Below, piece after piece: positions 18,031 to 26,728 of a stretch of DNA of 53,062 bases. Origin of the DNA: an uncultured Lachnospiraceae bacterium (GTDB taxonomy: Bacteria; Bacillota; Clostridia; Lachnospirales; Lachnospiraceae); assembly GCA_944377405.1 (NCBI GenBank), contig CALWES010000012.1, forward strand, positions 1 through 53,062. Reading direction: 5' to 3'. The translations under genes and the position numbers were made by a program. Each line of letters starts with the position of its first letter. The stretch's first letter is position 1. A model generated the notes under the pieces. It was not told the DNA's origin. It did not search any database and worked only from the letters and a program-made list of their open reading frames with translations.

Positions 18031-18120
18031 GCTGTCATACCTCCTTTTAGGTGAGTGATGGATAATAGCTGCTGTCTACAGTATACCCTTTCTTACCCGC
18101 CAAAGGAAGGCCCCGCAGGC

Positions 18121-19680
18121 TTAAAATATCTTAAGGGACCACTCCCTGCAGTCGATGACCCTGGGAGACAGGGCCTCGTAGAATTCCGGCTCGTGACAGA
18201 TCAGAAGGATGCTGCCCTTGTAGGCCCGGAGGGCGGAAAGAAGAGCCTCCTTGGCGTCCACGTCCAGATGATTCGTGGGCTCGTCCAGGAAGAGGACATT
18301 GCTTTCCCGGTTCATCAGCTTGCAGATCCGCAGCTTGGCCTGCTCGCCGCCGGAGAGCACCCGGACCTGGCTTTCGATGTTCTTTGTGGTAAGGCCGCAC
18401 TTGGCCAGGGCGGAGCGGCACTCATACTGGCTGAAGGAGGGAAATTCCTCCCAGAGCTCCTGGATACAGGTGTTGGAGGAGGCGGGGACCTCCTGCTCAA
18501 AATAGCCGGGGAAGAGATAATCCCCCAGCTCCACCTCCCCGGAAAGGGCAGGGACCTTTCCCAGGATCGTTTTCAGCAGGGTGGTCTTTCCGATGCCATT
18601 TGCACCCTTCAGCACCAGGCGCTCTCCTCGTTCCATCCGAAGGGAGATGGGCCTGGACAGGGCCTCATCATAACCGATGACAAGCTCCCTGGTCTCGAAG
18701 ATCAGCTTGCCGCTGGTGCGGGCCTCCTTGAAATGAAACTCCGGCTTCGGCTTCTCCTTTGCCAGCTCGATGAGCTCCATCTTGTCCAGCTTCTTCTGCC
18801 GGGACATGGCCATGTTCCTGGTGGCCACCCGGGCCTTGTTCCGGGCCACGAAGTCCTGGAGCTCCGAGATCTCCTGCTGCTGGCGCCGGTAGGCGGCCTC
18901 CAGCTGGGATTTTCTGGCGGCATAGACCTCCTGGAACTTGTCATAGTCTCCCACATAGCGGTCCAGCTTCTTATTCTCCATGTGGTAGATCAGATTGACC
19001 ACGCTGTTCAGGAAGGGGATGTCATGGGAGATCAGGATGAAGGCGTTTTCATATTCCTGGAGATAGCGCCGCAGCCACTCGATATGCTGCACGTCCAGGT
19101 AGTTGGTGGGCTCGTCCAGAAGGAGGATATCCGGCTTCTCCAGAAGGAGCTTGGCCAGAAGGACCTTGGTACGCTGGCCTCCGGAAAGCTCGGATACGTC
19201 CCGGTCCAGGCCCAGGTCCGTAAGCTCGAAGGCCCGGGCGATCTCCTCCACCTTGGCGTCGATCATGTAAAAGTCATGGGACATGAGAAGCTCCTGAAGG
19301 GTCCCAAGCTCCTCCATCTTTGCATTCATCTCCTCATCGGAGAGGGTCCCGCTCCCAAGCTCGTCGCAGATCCGGTTCATATCCCCCTCCATATCGAAGA
19401 GGAAGGAAAAGGCATTTTTCAGCACGTCCCGGATGGTCTGGCCCTTTTCCAGGACCGTATGCTGGTCCAGATAGCCCACCCGGACGTTTTTCGCCCATTC
19501 GATCTTCCCCTCGTCCGGCACGAGCTTATTGGTGATGATGCTCATGAAGGTGGATTTTCCCTCTCCGTTGGCACCGATCAGTCCGATGTGCTCCCCCTTC
19601 AGGAGCCGGAAGCTTACGTCTTCAAAAATAGCCCGGTCCCCGAAGCCGTGGCTCAGATGCTCTACATTCAAAATACTCAT
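18121..19680 (-). CDS. ABC-F family ATPase
   Basis: A 519-residue protein with two ATPase domains and no membrane part. Domain 1 has Walker A GANGEGKST and the LSGGQRTKV signature with LLLDEPTNYLD; domain 2 has GANGIGKTT and LSGGEQAKL with LFLDEPTNHLD. The linker (about 245-325) is highly charged, as in ABC-F proteins that act on the ribosome. Start ATG 19680 has GGGAGA upstream; the frame stays open to 20310 but that part is antisense to the esterase gene. Translation factor or ribosome protection is the family role; which is not resolved. Confidence 0.93.
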   Translation of the reverse strand: MSILNVEHLSHGFGDRAIFEDVSFRLLKGEHIGLIGANGEGKSTFMSIITNKLVPDEGKIEWAKNVRVGYLDQHTVLEKGQTIRDVLKNAFSFLFDMEGDMNRICDELGSGTLSDEEMNAKMEELGTLQELLMSHDFYMIDAKVEEIARAFELTDLGLDRDVSELSGGQRTKVLLAKLLLEKPDILLLDEPTNYLDVQHIEWLRRYLQEYENAFILISHDIPFLNSVVNLIYHMENKKLDRYVGDYDKFQEVYAARKSQLEAAYRRQQQEISELQDFVARNKARVATRNMAMSRQKKLDKMELIELAKEKPKPEFHFKEARTSGKLIFETRELVIGYDEALSRPISLRMERGERLVLKGANGIGKTTLLKTILGKVPALSGEVELGDYLFPGYFEQEVPASSNTCIQELWEEFPSFSQYECRSALAKCGLTTKNIESQVRVLSGGEQAKLRICKLMNRESNVLFLDEPTNHLDVDAKEALLSALRAYKGSILLICHEPEFYEALSPRVIDCREWSLKIF

Positions 19681-19759
19681 GTCTGCTCTCCCTGATGGAT
19701 ATTCTGGCGCATAGCATACCATAGGGGAAAGCCCAGGGTCAATGGAAAAGAATCCTCCG

Positions 19760-19794
19760 GCATACTTGGGTCCCGGGCCCGGGTATGCTATAAT
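19760..19794 (+). promoter_or_regulatory. esterase promoter with palindromic spacer
   Basis: An extended -10, TG-C-TATAAT, ends at 19794, with a weak -35 TTGGGT at 19766-19771 and 17 bases between. The spacer contains CCCGGGCCCGGG, and GCATAC (19760-19765) with GTATGC (19783-19788) flanks it. A GC-rich palindrome within a promoter looks like an operator. Confidence 0.6.
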
Positions 19795-19827
19795 GGGCAC
19801 AAAGCTGATGGAAAGGGAGGGAAAACC

Positions 19828-20694
19828 ATGATCTGCCGGGAACTTGAGATAAAGGAAGGAGGCGGGACCGCCAGGCTGTCCTGCTGTATGCACGAGGCTT
19901 ATCCGAAGCTTCCGGACAGCGGAAGACGCCCCTGCATCCTGATCTGCCCCGGGGGAGCCTATGCCAGGACCTCGGACCGGGAGGCGGACAACGTGGCGGC
20001 GAAGTGCCTGGCCTTCGGATATCAGACGGCGGTGCTCCGTTATTCCACGGCTCCGGCTGTATTTCCCACGGCTCTCTGCCAGCTGGGACGGGCGGTGGCC
20101 CTGCTTCGGGAGCATGAGGAGGAGTGGCATATCCATCCGGACCGGATCGCGGTCATGGGATTTTCCGCCGGAGGACACCTTACGGCAAGCCTCGGGAATT
20201 TCTGGAACCGGCCCTTTCTTTCGGAGCTTCTGGGACTTCCCGCAAATATCCTGCGGCCCAATGCCCAGATCCTCTGCTATCCGGTGATCACGGGAGGGGC
20301 CTGGGGACACAGGGAGTCCTTTCAGAACCTTCTGGGCCCCGGGCCGGAAGGGGAGGATCCGGAACGATGGTTCTTAAGCCGCTGTGAGGAGCTGTCCATG
20401 GAGGGGCAGGTGGGACCGGATACGCCCCCGACCTTTCTGTGGCACTGCACGCCGGATGAGACGGTGCCGGCCATGAACAGCCTGCTCATGGCGGAGGCCC
20501 TTTTTGCCGCAAAGATCCCGGTGGAGCTGCATCTCTATGGGACCGGAGGCCATGCCCTGGGGACGGCGGACCGGCTCTCCCGCAGCATCGACGGAAGGGG
20601 CGTGGCGCCGGAGTGCGCCGGCTGGATGGAGCTTTGCCATACCTGGCTGGAGGGAATCTGGGCCCGGACAGAGCTCAGGAAAAGACCGGAATAA
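19828..20694 (+). CDS. alpha/beta hydrolase, acetyl-esterase type
   Basis: A 288-residue esterase of the BD-FAE/Aes-like group, without a signal peptide and so cytosolic. The oxyanion motif PGGAY is at 41-45 and the nucleophile elbow GFSAGGH has Ser113. Likely triad partners are Asp210 (CTPDETVP) and His242 (GTGGHALG). It probably removes acetyl or other short acyl groups from sugars or xylan fragments, inferred from the family. The ArsC-like gene follows 33 bases downstream and is likely co-transcribed. Confidence 0.9.
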   Translation: MICRELEIKEGGGTARLSCCMHEAYPKLPDSGRRPCILICPGGAYARTSDREADNVAAKCLAFGYQTAVLRYSTAPAVFPTALCQLGRAVALLREHEEEWHIHPDRIAVMGFSAGGHLTASLGNFWNRPFLSELLGLPANILRPNAQILCYPVITGGAWGHRESFQNLLGPGPEGEDPERWFLSRCEELSMEGQVGPDTPPTFLWHCTPDETVPAMNSLLMAEALFAAKIPVELHLYGTGGHALGTADRLSRSIDGRGVAPECAGWMELCHTWLEGIWARTELRKRPE

Positions 20695-20727
20695 GACAGA
20701 GACAGAACAGAATAAGGAGGAATCGGA

Positions 20728-21081
20728 ATGATCTTTTTGGAATACCCCAAATGCAGTACCTGCCAGAAGGCAAAGAAGTGGCTGGATGCCCATGGCATAG
20801 CCTATGAGGACAGGCATATTGTGGAGGAGAATCCCTCCAAAGAAGAGCTTGCCCAGTGGGTCCGCAGGAGCGGCCTTCCCTTAAAGCGCTTCTTCAATAC
20901 CTCAGGGATGAAATACCGGGAGCTTGGGCTTAAGGACCGGCTTTCGGACATGCCGGAGGAAGAACAGCTTCAGCTCCTTTCCACGGATGGGATGCTGGTA
21001 AAGCGGCCCCTTATGGTGGGAGAGGATTTTGTACTGACTGGATTTCGGGAAAAGGAATGGACGGAGAAGCTTCTCGGATGA
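20728..21081 (+). CDS. ArsC/Spx/MgsR-family protein
   Basis: A 117-residue thioredoxin-fold protein. The N-terminal CSTC (Cys9 and Cys12) is the redox CxxC of Spx and MgsR regulators, and KRPLMVGEDFVLTGF is the conserved C-terminal motif with the RP pair. Members either reduce arsenate or act on RNA polymerase under thiol stress. The length and CxxC fit the Spx/MgsR side, but no arsenic genes are present to decide. AAGGAGG precedes the ATG; a terminator follows. Confidence 0.88.
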   Translation: MIFLEYPKCSTCQKAKKWLDAHGIAYEDRHIVEENPSKEELAQWVRRSGLPLKRFFNTSGMKYRELGLKDRLSDMPEEEQLQLLSTDGMLVKRPLMVGEDFVLTGFREKEWTEKLLG

Positions 21082-21117
21082 TTTAGAAAAATGATCCGGA
21101 AAATGATTCAGAAAGAA

Positions 21118-21162
21118 AGCCCCGGAGCAGGTGGAAAACACCTTGCCCCGGGGCTGTTTTTT
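21118..21162. terminator. terminator between ArsC-like gene and purA
   Basis: AGCCCCGG...CAGGTG pairs with CACCTTG...CCGGGGCT around GAAAA, followed by TGTTTTTTATTTT. It may also serve purA from the other strand. Confidence 0.85.
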
Positions 21163-21198
21163 ATTTTCAGATAGATTTATTTCAGATAGAGCACGGGC

Positions 21199-22491
21199 TT
21201 AAGCCTGGTACCTGGGCGTCCGGTACAGGATCGCCTCCCGCTCCGGTCCGTTGGAGACCATGGTGATGGGAGCCTCGATGTGGCGCTCGATAAAGTCCAC
21301 ATAATTCTTGCAGGCCTCCGGAAGCTGATCGTATTCCTTGATGCCCCGGATGTCGCATTTCCAGCCCGGAAGGGTCTCATAGACCGGCTTTGCCTTCTTC
21401 AGGAGAGGTGTTACCGGGAAGTCCGTGGTGACCTTTCCGTCGATCTCGTAGCCCACGCATACCTTGATCTCATCCAGGTAGCCAAGGGCGTCCAGGACCG
21501 TAAGGGCAACCTGGGTGGCACCCTGCATGCGGCAGCCGTACTTGGAAGCAACGGCGTCGTACCAGCCTACACGTCTGGGACGTCCGGTGGTGGCACCGAA
21601 CTCGCCCTTGTCGCCGCCCCGCTTACGGAGCTCGTCTGCTTCCTCGCCGAAGATCTCGGAAACGAATTCTCCGGCGCCTACGGCAGAGGAGTAGGCCTTT
21701 GTAACTGCGATGATATCCTTGATCTCATAGGGCGGGATACCGGCGCCTACGGTGCCGTAGCCTGCCAGAGTGGAGGATGAGGTAACCATGGGGTAGATGC
21801 CGTGATCCGTATCCTTCAGGGTACCCAGCTGACCCTCCAGCAGGATGGTCTTGCCCTCCTTCAGGGCCTCCTGAAGGAACTTGCCGGTGTCGCAGAGGTA
21901 AGGACGGATCAGGTCCCTGTACTCATGCATGGTGGCCAGCAGCTCATCGTACTGCAGCTCCGGCTTGTGATAGAGGTCCCGCAGCTGAACGTTCTTGATC
22001 TCGATGACCCGCTTCAGATGCTCCTCCAGGGTCTCCTCGTCAAAGAGCTCGTTGACCTCAAAGCCAATCTTTGCAAATTTATCGGAGAAGAAGGGAGCGA
22101 TGCCGGACTTGGTGGATCCGAAGGAAGCCTTTCCGAGGCGCTCCTCCTCATACTGATCAAAGAGGACATGGTAGGGCATGACGATCTGCACCCTGTCGGA
22201 CACCAGGATCTTCGGCTCGGGAACGCCTCCCTCCTCCACTGCCTTCAGCTCCTTGATAAAGGCAGGGATGGACAGAGCCACACCGTTTCCGATCACACAG
22301 GTGGTGTGCTGATAGAAAATGCCGCTGGGCAGCAGGTGAAGCGCAAATCTGCCGTAATTATTGATGATGGTGTGACCGGCATTGGCACCGCCCTGATAGC
22401 GGACGATGATGTCTGAGGTCTGGGCCAGCATATCCGTGATCTTGCCCTTTCCCTCGTCACCCCAGTTTACACCTACGACTGCACGTACCAT
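21199..22491 (-). CDS. purA: adenylosuccinate synthetase
   Basis: A 430-residue enzyme joining IMP and aspartate with GTP in AMP synthesis. The N-terminal WGDEGKGK loop is at 10-17, NAGHTI follows, then GQLGTLKDTDHGIYPMVTSS and TTGRPRRVGW(Y)D, all diagnostic. ATG 22491 follows CAGGAGGAA; an upstream in-frame start would extend into the leader. It is monocistronic with a good promoter. Length is as expected (about 430). Confidence 0.98.
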   Translation of the reverse strand: MVRAVVGVNWGDEGKGKITDMLAQTSDIIVRYQGGANAGHTIINNYGRFALHLLPSGIFYQHTTCVIGNGVALSIPAFIKELKAVEEGGVPEPKILVSDRVQIVMPYHVLFDQYEEERLGKASFGSTKSGIAPFFSDKFAKIGFEVNELFDEETLEEHLKRVIEIKNVQLRDLYHKPELQYDELLATMHEYRDLIRPYLCDTGKFLQEALKEGKTILLEGQLGTLKDTDHGIYPMVTSSSTLAGYGTVGAGIPPYEIKDIIAVTKAYSSAVGAGEFVSEIFGEEADELRKRGGDKGEFGATTGRPRRVGWYDAVASKYGCRMQGATQVALTVLDALGYLDEIKVCVGYEIDGKVTTDFPVTPLLKKAKPVYETLPGWKCDIRGIKEYDQLPEACKNYVDFIERHIEAPITMVSNGPEREAILYRTPRYQA

Positions 22492-22574
22492 ATAGTATTC
22501 CTCCTGAATCGAAAAGCCGCCATCCGGGATCGGGAAGGATCCCCGGCGGAAAAACCTCAAAACTTACCTTACTA

Positions 22575-22603
22575 AGTATAATCAGGCGGGGTCCATTTTT
22601 CAA
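22575..22603 (-). promoter_or_regulatory. purA promoter
   Basis: On the minus strand TTGAAA (22603-22598) and TATACT (22580-22575) are separated by 17 bases. The leader is about 75 bases; no riboswitch or PurR box was recognised in it. Confidence 0.75.
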
Positions 22604-22729
22604 TCATAAATTTGCCGGAAAAAGTAATATAGAAGGCCTGTATATATTTGAAAATATTATAAAAATAGATTAGACAAAAATATCATGATAAATTGATTAA
22701 GCCAGTTTTGCTTAAAGGAATGGACTGAA

Positions 22730-23299
22730 GTGGAAAAGAAATTCTGTAGAGAGATTATTTTTGTATTACTTGCAGGTGGTATCAGCGCCTTGACGGCACT
22801 GGTGCCTATTTATTTGGCTGTACCCAAGATCATCTACGCAAATAATATACCGACTGCCTTAATTGCCATAGAATTTGGTCCCTTTTGGGGAGCAATCTAT
22901 GCAGTTTTAGCCAGCTATGTGCTGAATAGCTTTGGCATGGGAAGTGGAGTTCTGCTTAATACTCTTATGGCATCGATACTAGAAGCTCTGATGATAGGTA
23001 TCCTTCTCTCATGGAAAAATTCTGGTAAAAAGGGAGCGGGATTGATCATCAGGGTCGTATTTGCCGCAGCAGTTTCCGCAATCCTGATTAAACCGATAGC
23101 TTATCTGTTTTATTACATTTTTAATTATTCGACAATGGAAAAGAGCTGTATCGCATATATGTCAGATAACCTGAACTTTTATGTGAAGAACAGTCTTCTT
23201 TCAAATTTTGAAGTCTCTCTTTTTTCGCTGGCAGCAGCTGTTTTAATCTGTATTTGCGTTCATAAACTATTTGATCCTAAAAAAAATAATCATAAATAG
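22730..23299 (+). CDS. ECF-transporter S-component-like membrane protein
   Basis: A 189-residue, very hydrophobic protein with about five or six membrane segments (about 10-30, 40-60, 65-85, 100-125, 160-180) and little else. The size and first helix resemble substrate-binding S components of energy-coupling factor transporters, but I cannot name a subfamily. The GTG start is supported by AAAGGAAT at about 9 bases. Base and codon use is clearly more AT-rich than the neighbours. It precedes the rhodanese lipoprotein by 11 bases, so the two are probably one unit, perhaps for uptake or handling of a sulfur compound. Confidence 0.65.
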   Translation: MEKKFCREIIFVLLAGGISALTALVPIYLAVPKIIYANNIPTALIAIEFGPFWGAIYAVLASYVLNSFGMGSGVLLNTLMASILEALMIGILLSWKNSGKKGAGLIIRVVFAAAVSAILIKPIAYLFYYIFNYSTMEKSCIAYMSDNLNFYVKNSLLSNFEVSLFSLAAAVLICICVHKLFDPKKNNHK

Positions 23300-23310
23300 G
23301 GAGGAAGAAA

Positions 23311-24840
23311 ATGAAAAAGAAATTACAATTCATGGCGGCCGTCGCAGCCCTTTCCCTTCTTGCGGTAGGATGCGGGTCATCTGGCAGTACGGAAGCAACC
23401 ACTGGAACAGTAGCTGAATCTGAGACGACAGTGGCAGAAACAACATCTGTGGGGACAAAGGAGCAGGAAGCAGCTGCTGCAGAGAATAACGCAGAAGGAG
23501 CTGCGCTTGTGAGTGTTGAAGATCTTACGGATGATATGCAGATCATTGATATCAGATCAGAGGATCAGTTTATCGGATGGGATACCGATGAAGGAAAGGG
23601 CGGACACATTGCTGGGGCAGTGGATTTTCCAGAAAGCTGGACGACTCTCGATAGCTCATCTTATGCTATTGGGACGACAATGGAGAACGAACTGGCCAGG
23701 AGAGGATTGGATCCGGAAGCACCGACCGTACTGTATGGAAACGGAACGGTGACAGAAGAAACGGTTGAAAAATACAAATCCATTGGCTTTACGGATCTTT
23801 CTGTATTGGAGGGTGGCTTTAGCGCATATCTGGAAAATGGCCAGAAGGCGGAAAAGCTTGAAGGATATAGTATGTATGTTTCTCCTGACTGGGTCCAGTC
23901 GCTGATCGATGGAGAAAATCCGGAAACCTATGACGGAAGAGATTACAAGCTCGTGGAACTGTCTTTGAGCAGCGAGACAGAAGAATATGCAAGCGGACAT
24001 ATTCCGGGAGCAATCAATCTGACTGATAATTTCAACCATGTACCCGGTCCCAGAGTCCTGGCAGAATATGAAAGCATTCCCATGGAAGAACAGCTGAAGT
24101 TCTGGAACCGCCCGGCAGATGATGTGATCCAGGAGAACCTGGAAAATGCGGGTATTACAAAAGACACCATGGTGATCTTATACGGTACAACGGGCGCTAC
24201 AACAGCCGCACACAGAGCTGCTCTTGTAATGAGGTATGCCGGGGTAGAGGATATCCGTTTCCTGAACGGAGGGAAAACCCTTTGGAAGATCGAAGGAAGG
24301 GATCTGGAGACAGAGGCTAATGTACCGGAGAAGGTCTCCTTTGGAGCAGAGGTACCCGTCAATCCGGATATAATCTACGACTATGAAGAAGAACTTGACG
24401 TTGTAAATGATGATCAGGCTGTTGTGGCGTCTATCCGGAGCTGGGATGAATATACCGGAAAGATAAGCGGATATACCTATATCGGAGATGCCGGAGATAT
24501 TGCCAAGGCCAGATTTGGATACGCCGGTTCCGATCCATACAGCATGGAAGACTTCCGAAATATTGACAATACGATGTTTAACTATGAGATGATGAAAGAT
24601 CGTTGGATCGATTGGGGTATTGTTCCGGAAAAACGGATCTCCTTCCATTGCGGAACAGGTTGGAGAGCCAGTGAAACCTACTTCTATGCACTGGCAATGG
24701 GATATCCGGATATCCATGTATATGACGGAGGCTGGTATGAATGGTCCAAGCGGCCGGATAGCCCGAAGAAGGATCCTGGAGTTCCGGCTGATGCACCTGA
24801 AACAGAACCGAAGGAGTTCTTTATCGTAGAAGACAAGTAA
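23311..24840 (+). CDS. lipoprotein with three rhodanese-like domains
   Basis: A 509-residue exported lipoprotein: signal peptide with lipobox LAVG-Cys21, a Ser/Thr/Glu-rich linker to about residue 62, then three rhodanese-like modules at about 68-185, 195-345 and 360-490. Only the third has a catalytic loop, Cys447-GTGW-Arg452. The first (YGNGT) and second (YGTTGATTAAHR) lack the cysteine. Rhodaneses transfer sulfane sulfur; a surface-anchored triple module is unusual. It lies directly after an ECF-S-like membrane protein and ends in a strong terminator. Function unknown; sulfur scavenging is an inference. Confidence 0.88.
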   Translation: MKKKLQFMAAVAALSLLAVGCGSSGSTEATTGTVAESETTVAETTSVGTKEQEAAAAENNAEGAALVSVEDLTDDMQIIDIRSEDQFIGWDTDEGKGGHIAGAVDFPESWTTLDSSSYAIGTTMENELARRGLDPEAPTVLYGNGTVTEETVEKYKSIGFTDLSVLEGGFSAYLENGQKAEKLEGYSMYVSPDWVQSLIDGENPETYDGRDYKLVELSLSSETEEYASGHIPGAINLTDNFNHVPGPRVLAEYESIPMEEQLKFWNRPADDVIQENLENAGITKDTMVILYGTTGATTAAHRAALVMRYAGVEDIRFLNGGKTLWKIEGRDLETEANVPEKVSFGAEVPVNPDIIYDYEEELDVVNDDQAVVASIRSWDEYTGKISGYTYIGDAGDIAKARFGYAGSDPYSMEDFRNIDNTMFNYEMMKDRWIDWGIVPEKRISFHCGTGWRASETYFYALAMGYPDIHVYDGGWYEWSKRPDSPKKDPGVPADAPETEPKEFFIVEDK

Positions 24841-24853
24841 ATAGGCCAACAGA

Positions 24854-24898
24854 GGCTGCTGAATCAATGATAGAAACTCATTGAAGAAGCAGCCTTTT
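24854..24898 (+). terminator. terminator of the rhodanese operon
   Basis: GGCTGCT (24854-24860) pairs with AGCAGCC (24888-24894), and TCAATGA pairs with TCATTGA inside it. Four T follow. Confidence 0.85.
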
Positions 24899-24915
24899 CA
24901 TTTCCAATCCATTCC

Positions 24916-24944
24916 TTGGCAAAACCAGTTTAAAGGAATATAAT
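24916..24944 (+). promoter_or_regulatory. promoter of the HAD-MscS genes
   Basis: TTGGCA (24916-24921) and TATAAT (24939-24944) are 17 bases apart. The spacer and -10 lie in a segment (24925-24957) resembling 22702-22744 in front of the ECF-like gene. Confidence 0.8.
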
Positions 24945-25015
24945 GTAAAAGAAATTCGAAGACTTCGGTAAGCCATTTGCGAGGGGCTGCAAAACCGGCA
25001 GACAAAGGAGGCAAC

Positions 25016-25765
25016 ATGACAGCAGAGGAACTCAGACAGGTAAAAAAGAAGGCATGCATTTTCGATCTGGACGGCACCCTGGCGGATACCGTAAGCTCCA
25101 TCGCCTATTCCGGGAACTTAAGCCTTATGGCCCACGGCTATGAGGCTCTGCCGGTGGAAAACTACCGCTACTATGCGGGAGACGGCGCCGCGGAGCTGGT
25201 GCGTCGCTTCCTGGGGGCAGCCCGCAGCCGGAAGGCCGGGGACCTCCGGGCCTTGGACCCGGCCTATGCCGAAGAGGCGGGAGCATCCGTATCGGAAAAG
25301 GATCCGGAGTTTATTCGGATGTACCGGACCTACCGGGAGATCTTCAGGGAAAACTGCATGTATGAGGCAAAGCCTTATGAAGGAATCCCGGAGCTCCTTA
25401 AGGACCTTAAAGAAAGGGGGATCCGGATCGCAGTTCTGTCCAATAAGCCCGATCCCCAGGCCAGGGACGTGGTGGAACAGCTCTTCGGCAGGGACTTCTT
25501 TGACCTGGTACAGGGACAGATGGAGGGGATCCCCAGAAAACCTGCGCCGGATGGAGCCCTTCGTATCGCAGAGCTCTTTGGGGCAGAGCCCCGGGAGTGC
25601 CTTTATGCCGGGGATACCAACACGGATATGCAGACGGGAAATGCTGCAGGAATGTTTACTGTAGGGGTGCTCTGGGGCTTCCGGGATGAAAAAGAGCTTC
25701 TGGACAATCACGCCATGGCCCTGGCGAAGGTGCCCGGGGACCTGCTTTCCTGGATCGGAGGATAA
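25016..25765 (+). CDS. HAD-family phosphatase, phosphoglycolate phosphatase-like
   Basis: A 249-residue cytosolic hydrolase. Motif I is DLDGTLAD (Asp17, Asp19), motif II VLSNKP, motif III Lys in RKPAPDG, motif IV GDTNTDMQ. The helical cap lies between motifs I and II, as in Gph/PGP enzymes. ATG 25016 follows AAAGGAGG; an upstream start would add 13 residues without a site. The stop overlaps the MscS start. The substrate, phosphoglycolate or another small sugar phosphate, is not settled. Confidence 0.9.
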   Translation: MTAEELRQVKKKACIFDLDGTLADTVSSIAYSGNLSLMAHGYEALPVENYRYYAGDGAAELVRRFLGAARSRKAGDLRALDPAYAEEAGASVSEKDPEFIRMYRTYREIFRENCMYEAKPYEGIPELLKDLKERGIRIAVLSNKPDPQARDVVEQLFGRDFFDLVQGQMEGIPRKPAPDGALRIAELFGAEPRECLYAGDTNTDMQTGNAAGMFTVGVLWGFRDEKELLDNHAMALAKVPGDLLSWIGG

Positions 25766-26667
25766 TGATGGATCTGCCCGTAACGGATATTTCAAAACTT
25801 TCAGAACTGCCGGATGTGGACATTTCCGATGTTTCCATCTTGGAAGAGGCCCTGAGACAGGCCCTTCCCGGAATCCTGGGATTCCTGTACAATCTGGCCA
25901 TAGCGGCCCTGATCGCCTTCATCGGCATCAGGATCATCGGCATGATCAAAAAATGGAGCCGCAGGACCTTCCTTCGCATGAAGGTGGAGGAAAGCGTGAG
26001 CCGCTTCTTAAGCTCCTGCATCAGCGTGGGGCTTTACGGCGTCCTGCTCTTTATTGTGGCGGGAATGCTTGGAGTCAATTCCGCCTCCATCGTGGCCCTT
26101 TTAGGCTCCGCCGGTATCGCCATCAGCCTTGCCCTCCAGGGGAGCCTCTCCAACTTTGCGGGAGGTGTCCTGATCCTTCTGTCAAGGCCCTTTACGGTGG
26201 GGGATTACATCATAAACAAGGACGGGGAGGGGACCGTCACCAATATCGGCATCATCTATACCACCCTTCTCACCACGGATAACCGGAAGATCGTCCTGCC
26301 AAACGGCGCCCTGTCCAACTCCCCCTTGACCAATGTGACCGCCCAGGACCGGCGGCGGGTGGTGATCAATGTGGGAATCAGCTACGAGGCGGACCTGAAA
26401 AAGGCAAAGGAGCTTCTGCAGGGGCTCTTTGAGGCCCGGTCGGAGATCCTTCCCGAGGACGGCATCGAGGTCTATGTGGACTCCCTGGGAGAAAGCGCCG
26501 TGAACCTGACGGCAAGGGCCTATACCCGCACCGAGGACTACTGGAACGTGAAATGGGCCCTGACAGAGGAGGTAAAGCTCTGCTTTGACCGGGAGGGCAT
26601 CGAGATCCCCTACAACAAGCTGGACGTGAACCTGAAGCAGGGGGAAAAGGAGAAAAAGGAAGCTTAA
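25765..26667 (+). CDS. mscS: small-conductance mechanosensitive channel
   Basis: A 300-residue MscS-type channel. Membrane helices lie at about 34-58, 75-98 and 103-130; the pore helix contains GSAGIAISLALQGSLSNFAGGV and is followed by LLSRPFTVGDYI, the family hallmark. The rest forms the cytoplasmic cage (VLPNGALSNSPLTN). The start overlaps the HAD stop (TAATG). It relieves osmotic downshock. ATG 25768 is an equally possible start. Confidence 0.94.
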   Translation: MMDLPVTDISKLSELPDVDISDVSILEEALRQALPGILGFLYNLAIAALIAFIGIRIIGMIKKWSRRTFLRMKVEESVSRFLSSCISVGLYGVLLFIVAGMLGVNSASIVALLGSAGIAISLALQGSLSNFAGGVLILLSRPFTVGDYIINKDGEGTVTNIGIIYTTLLTTDNRKIVLPNGALSNSPLTNVTAQDRRRVVINVGISYEADLKKAKELLQGLFEARSEILPEDGIEVYVDSLGESAVNLTARAYTRTEDYWNVKWALTEEVKLCFDREGIEIPYNKLDVNLKQGEKEKKEA

Positions 26668-26685
26668 GGGTGCCGCTGCACCCGG

Positions 26686-26728
26686 AAAGGAGGGCGCCCG
26701 GGGATGGACCTGGGCGCCGAATCTATAT
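26686..26728 (+). promoter_or_regulatory. hairpin between ribosome binding site and helicase start
   Basis: AAAGGAGG (26686-26693) is 35 bases from the ATG at 26729, too far to work linearly. GGCGCCC (26693-26699) and GGGCGCC (26712-26718) can pair; folding would bring the site to within about 10 bases of the ATG. An out-of-frame ATG at 26704 at normal spacing opens a 101-codon frame with no recognisable product. Confidence 0.4.

Noticed and set aside
18055..19695. 546-codon plus-strand open frame
   Set aside because: Antisense to the ABC-F gene, which has full motifs on the minus strand.
19681..20310. N-terminal extension of the ABC-F protein
   Set aside because: The frame is open, but it is antisense to the esterase gene and the ABC-F start at 19680 has its own ribosome site.
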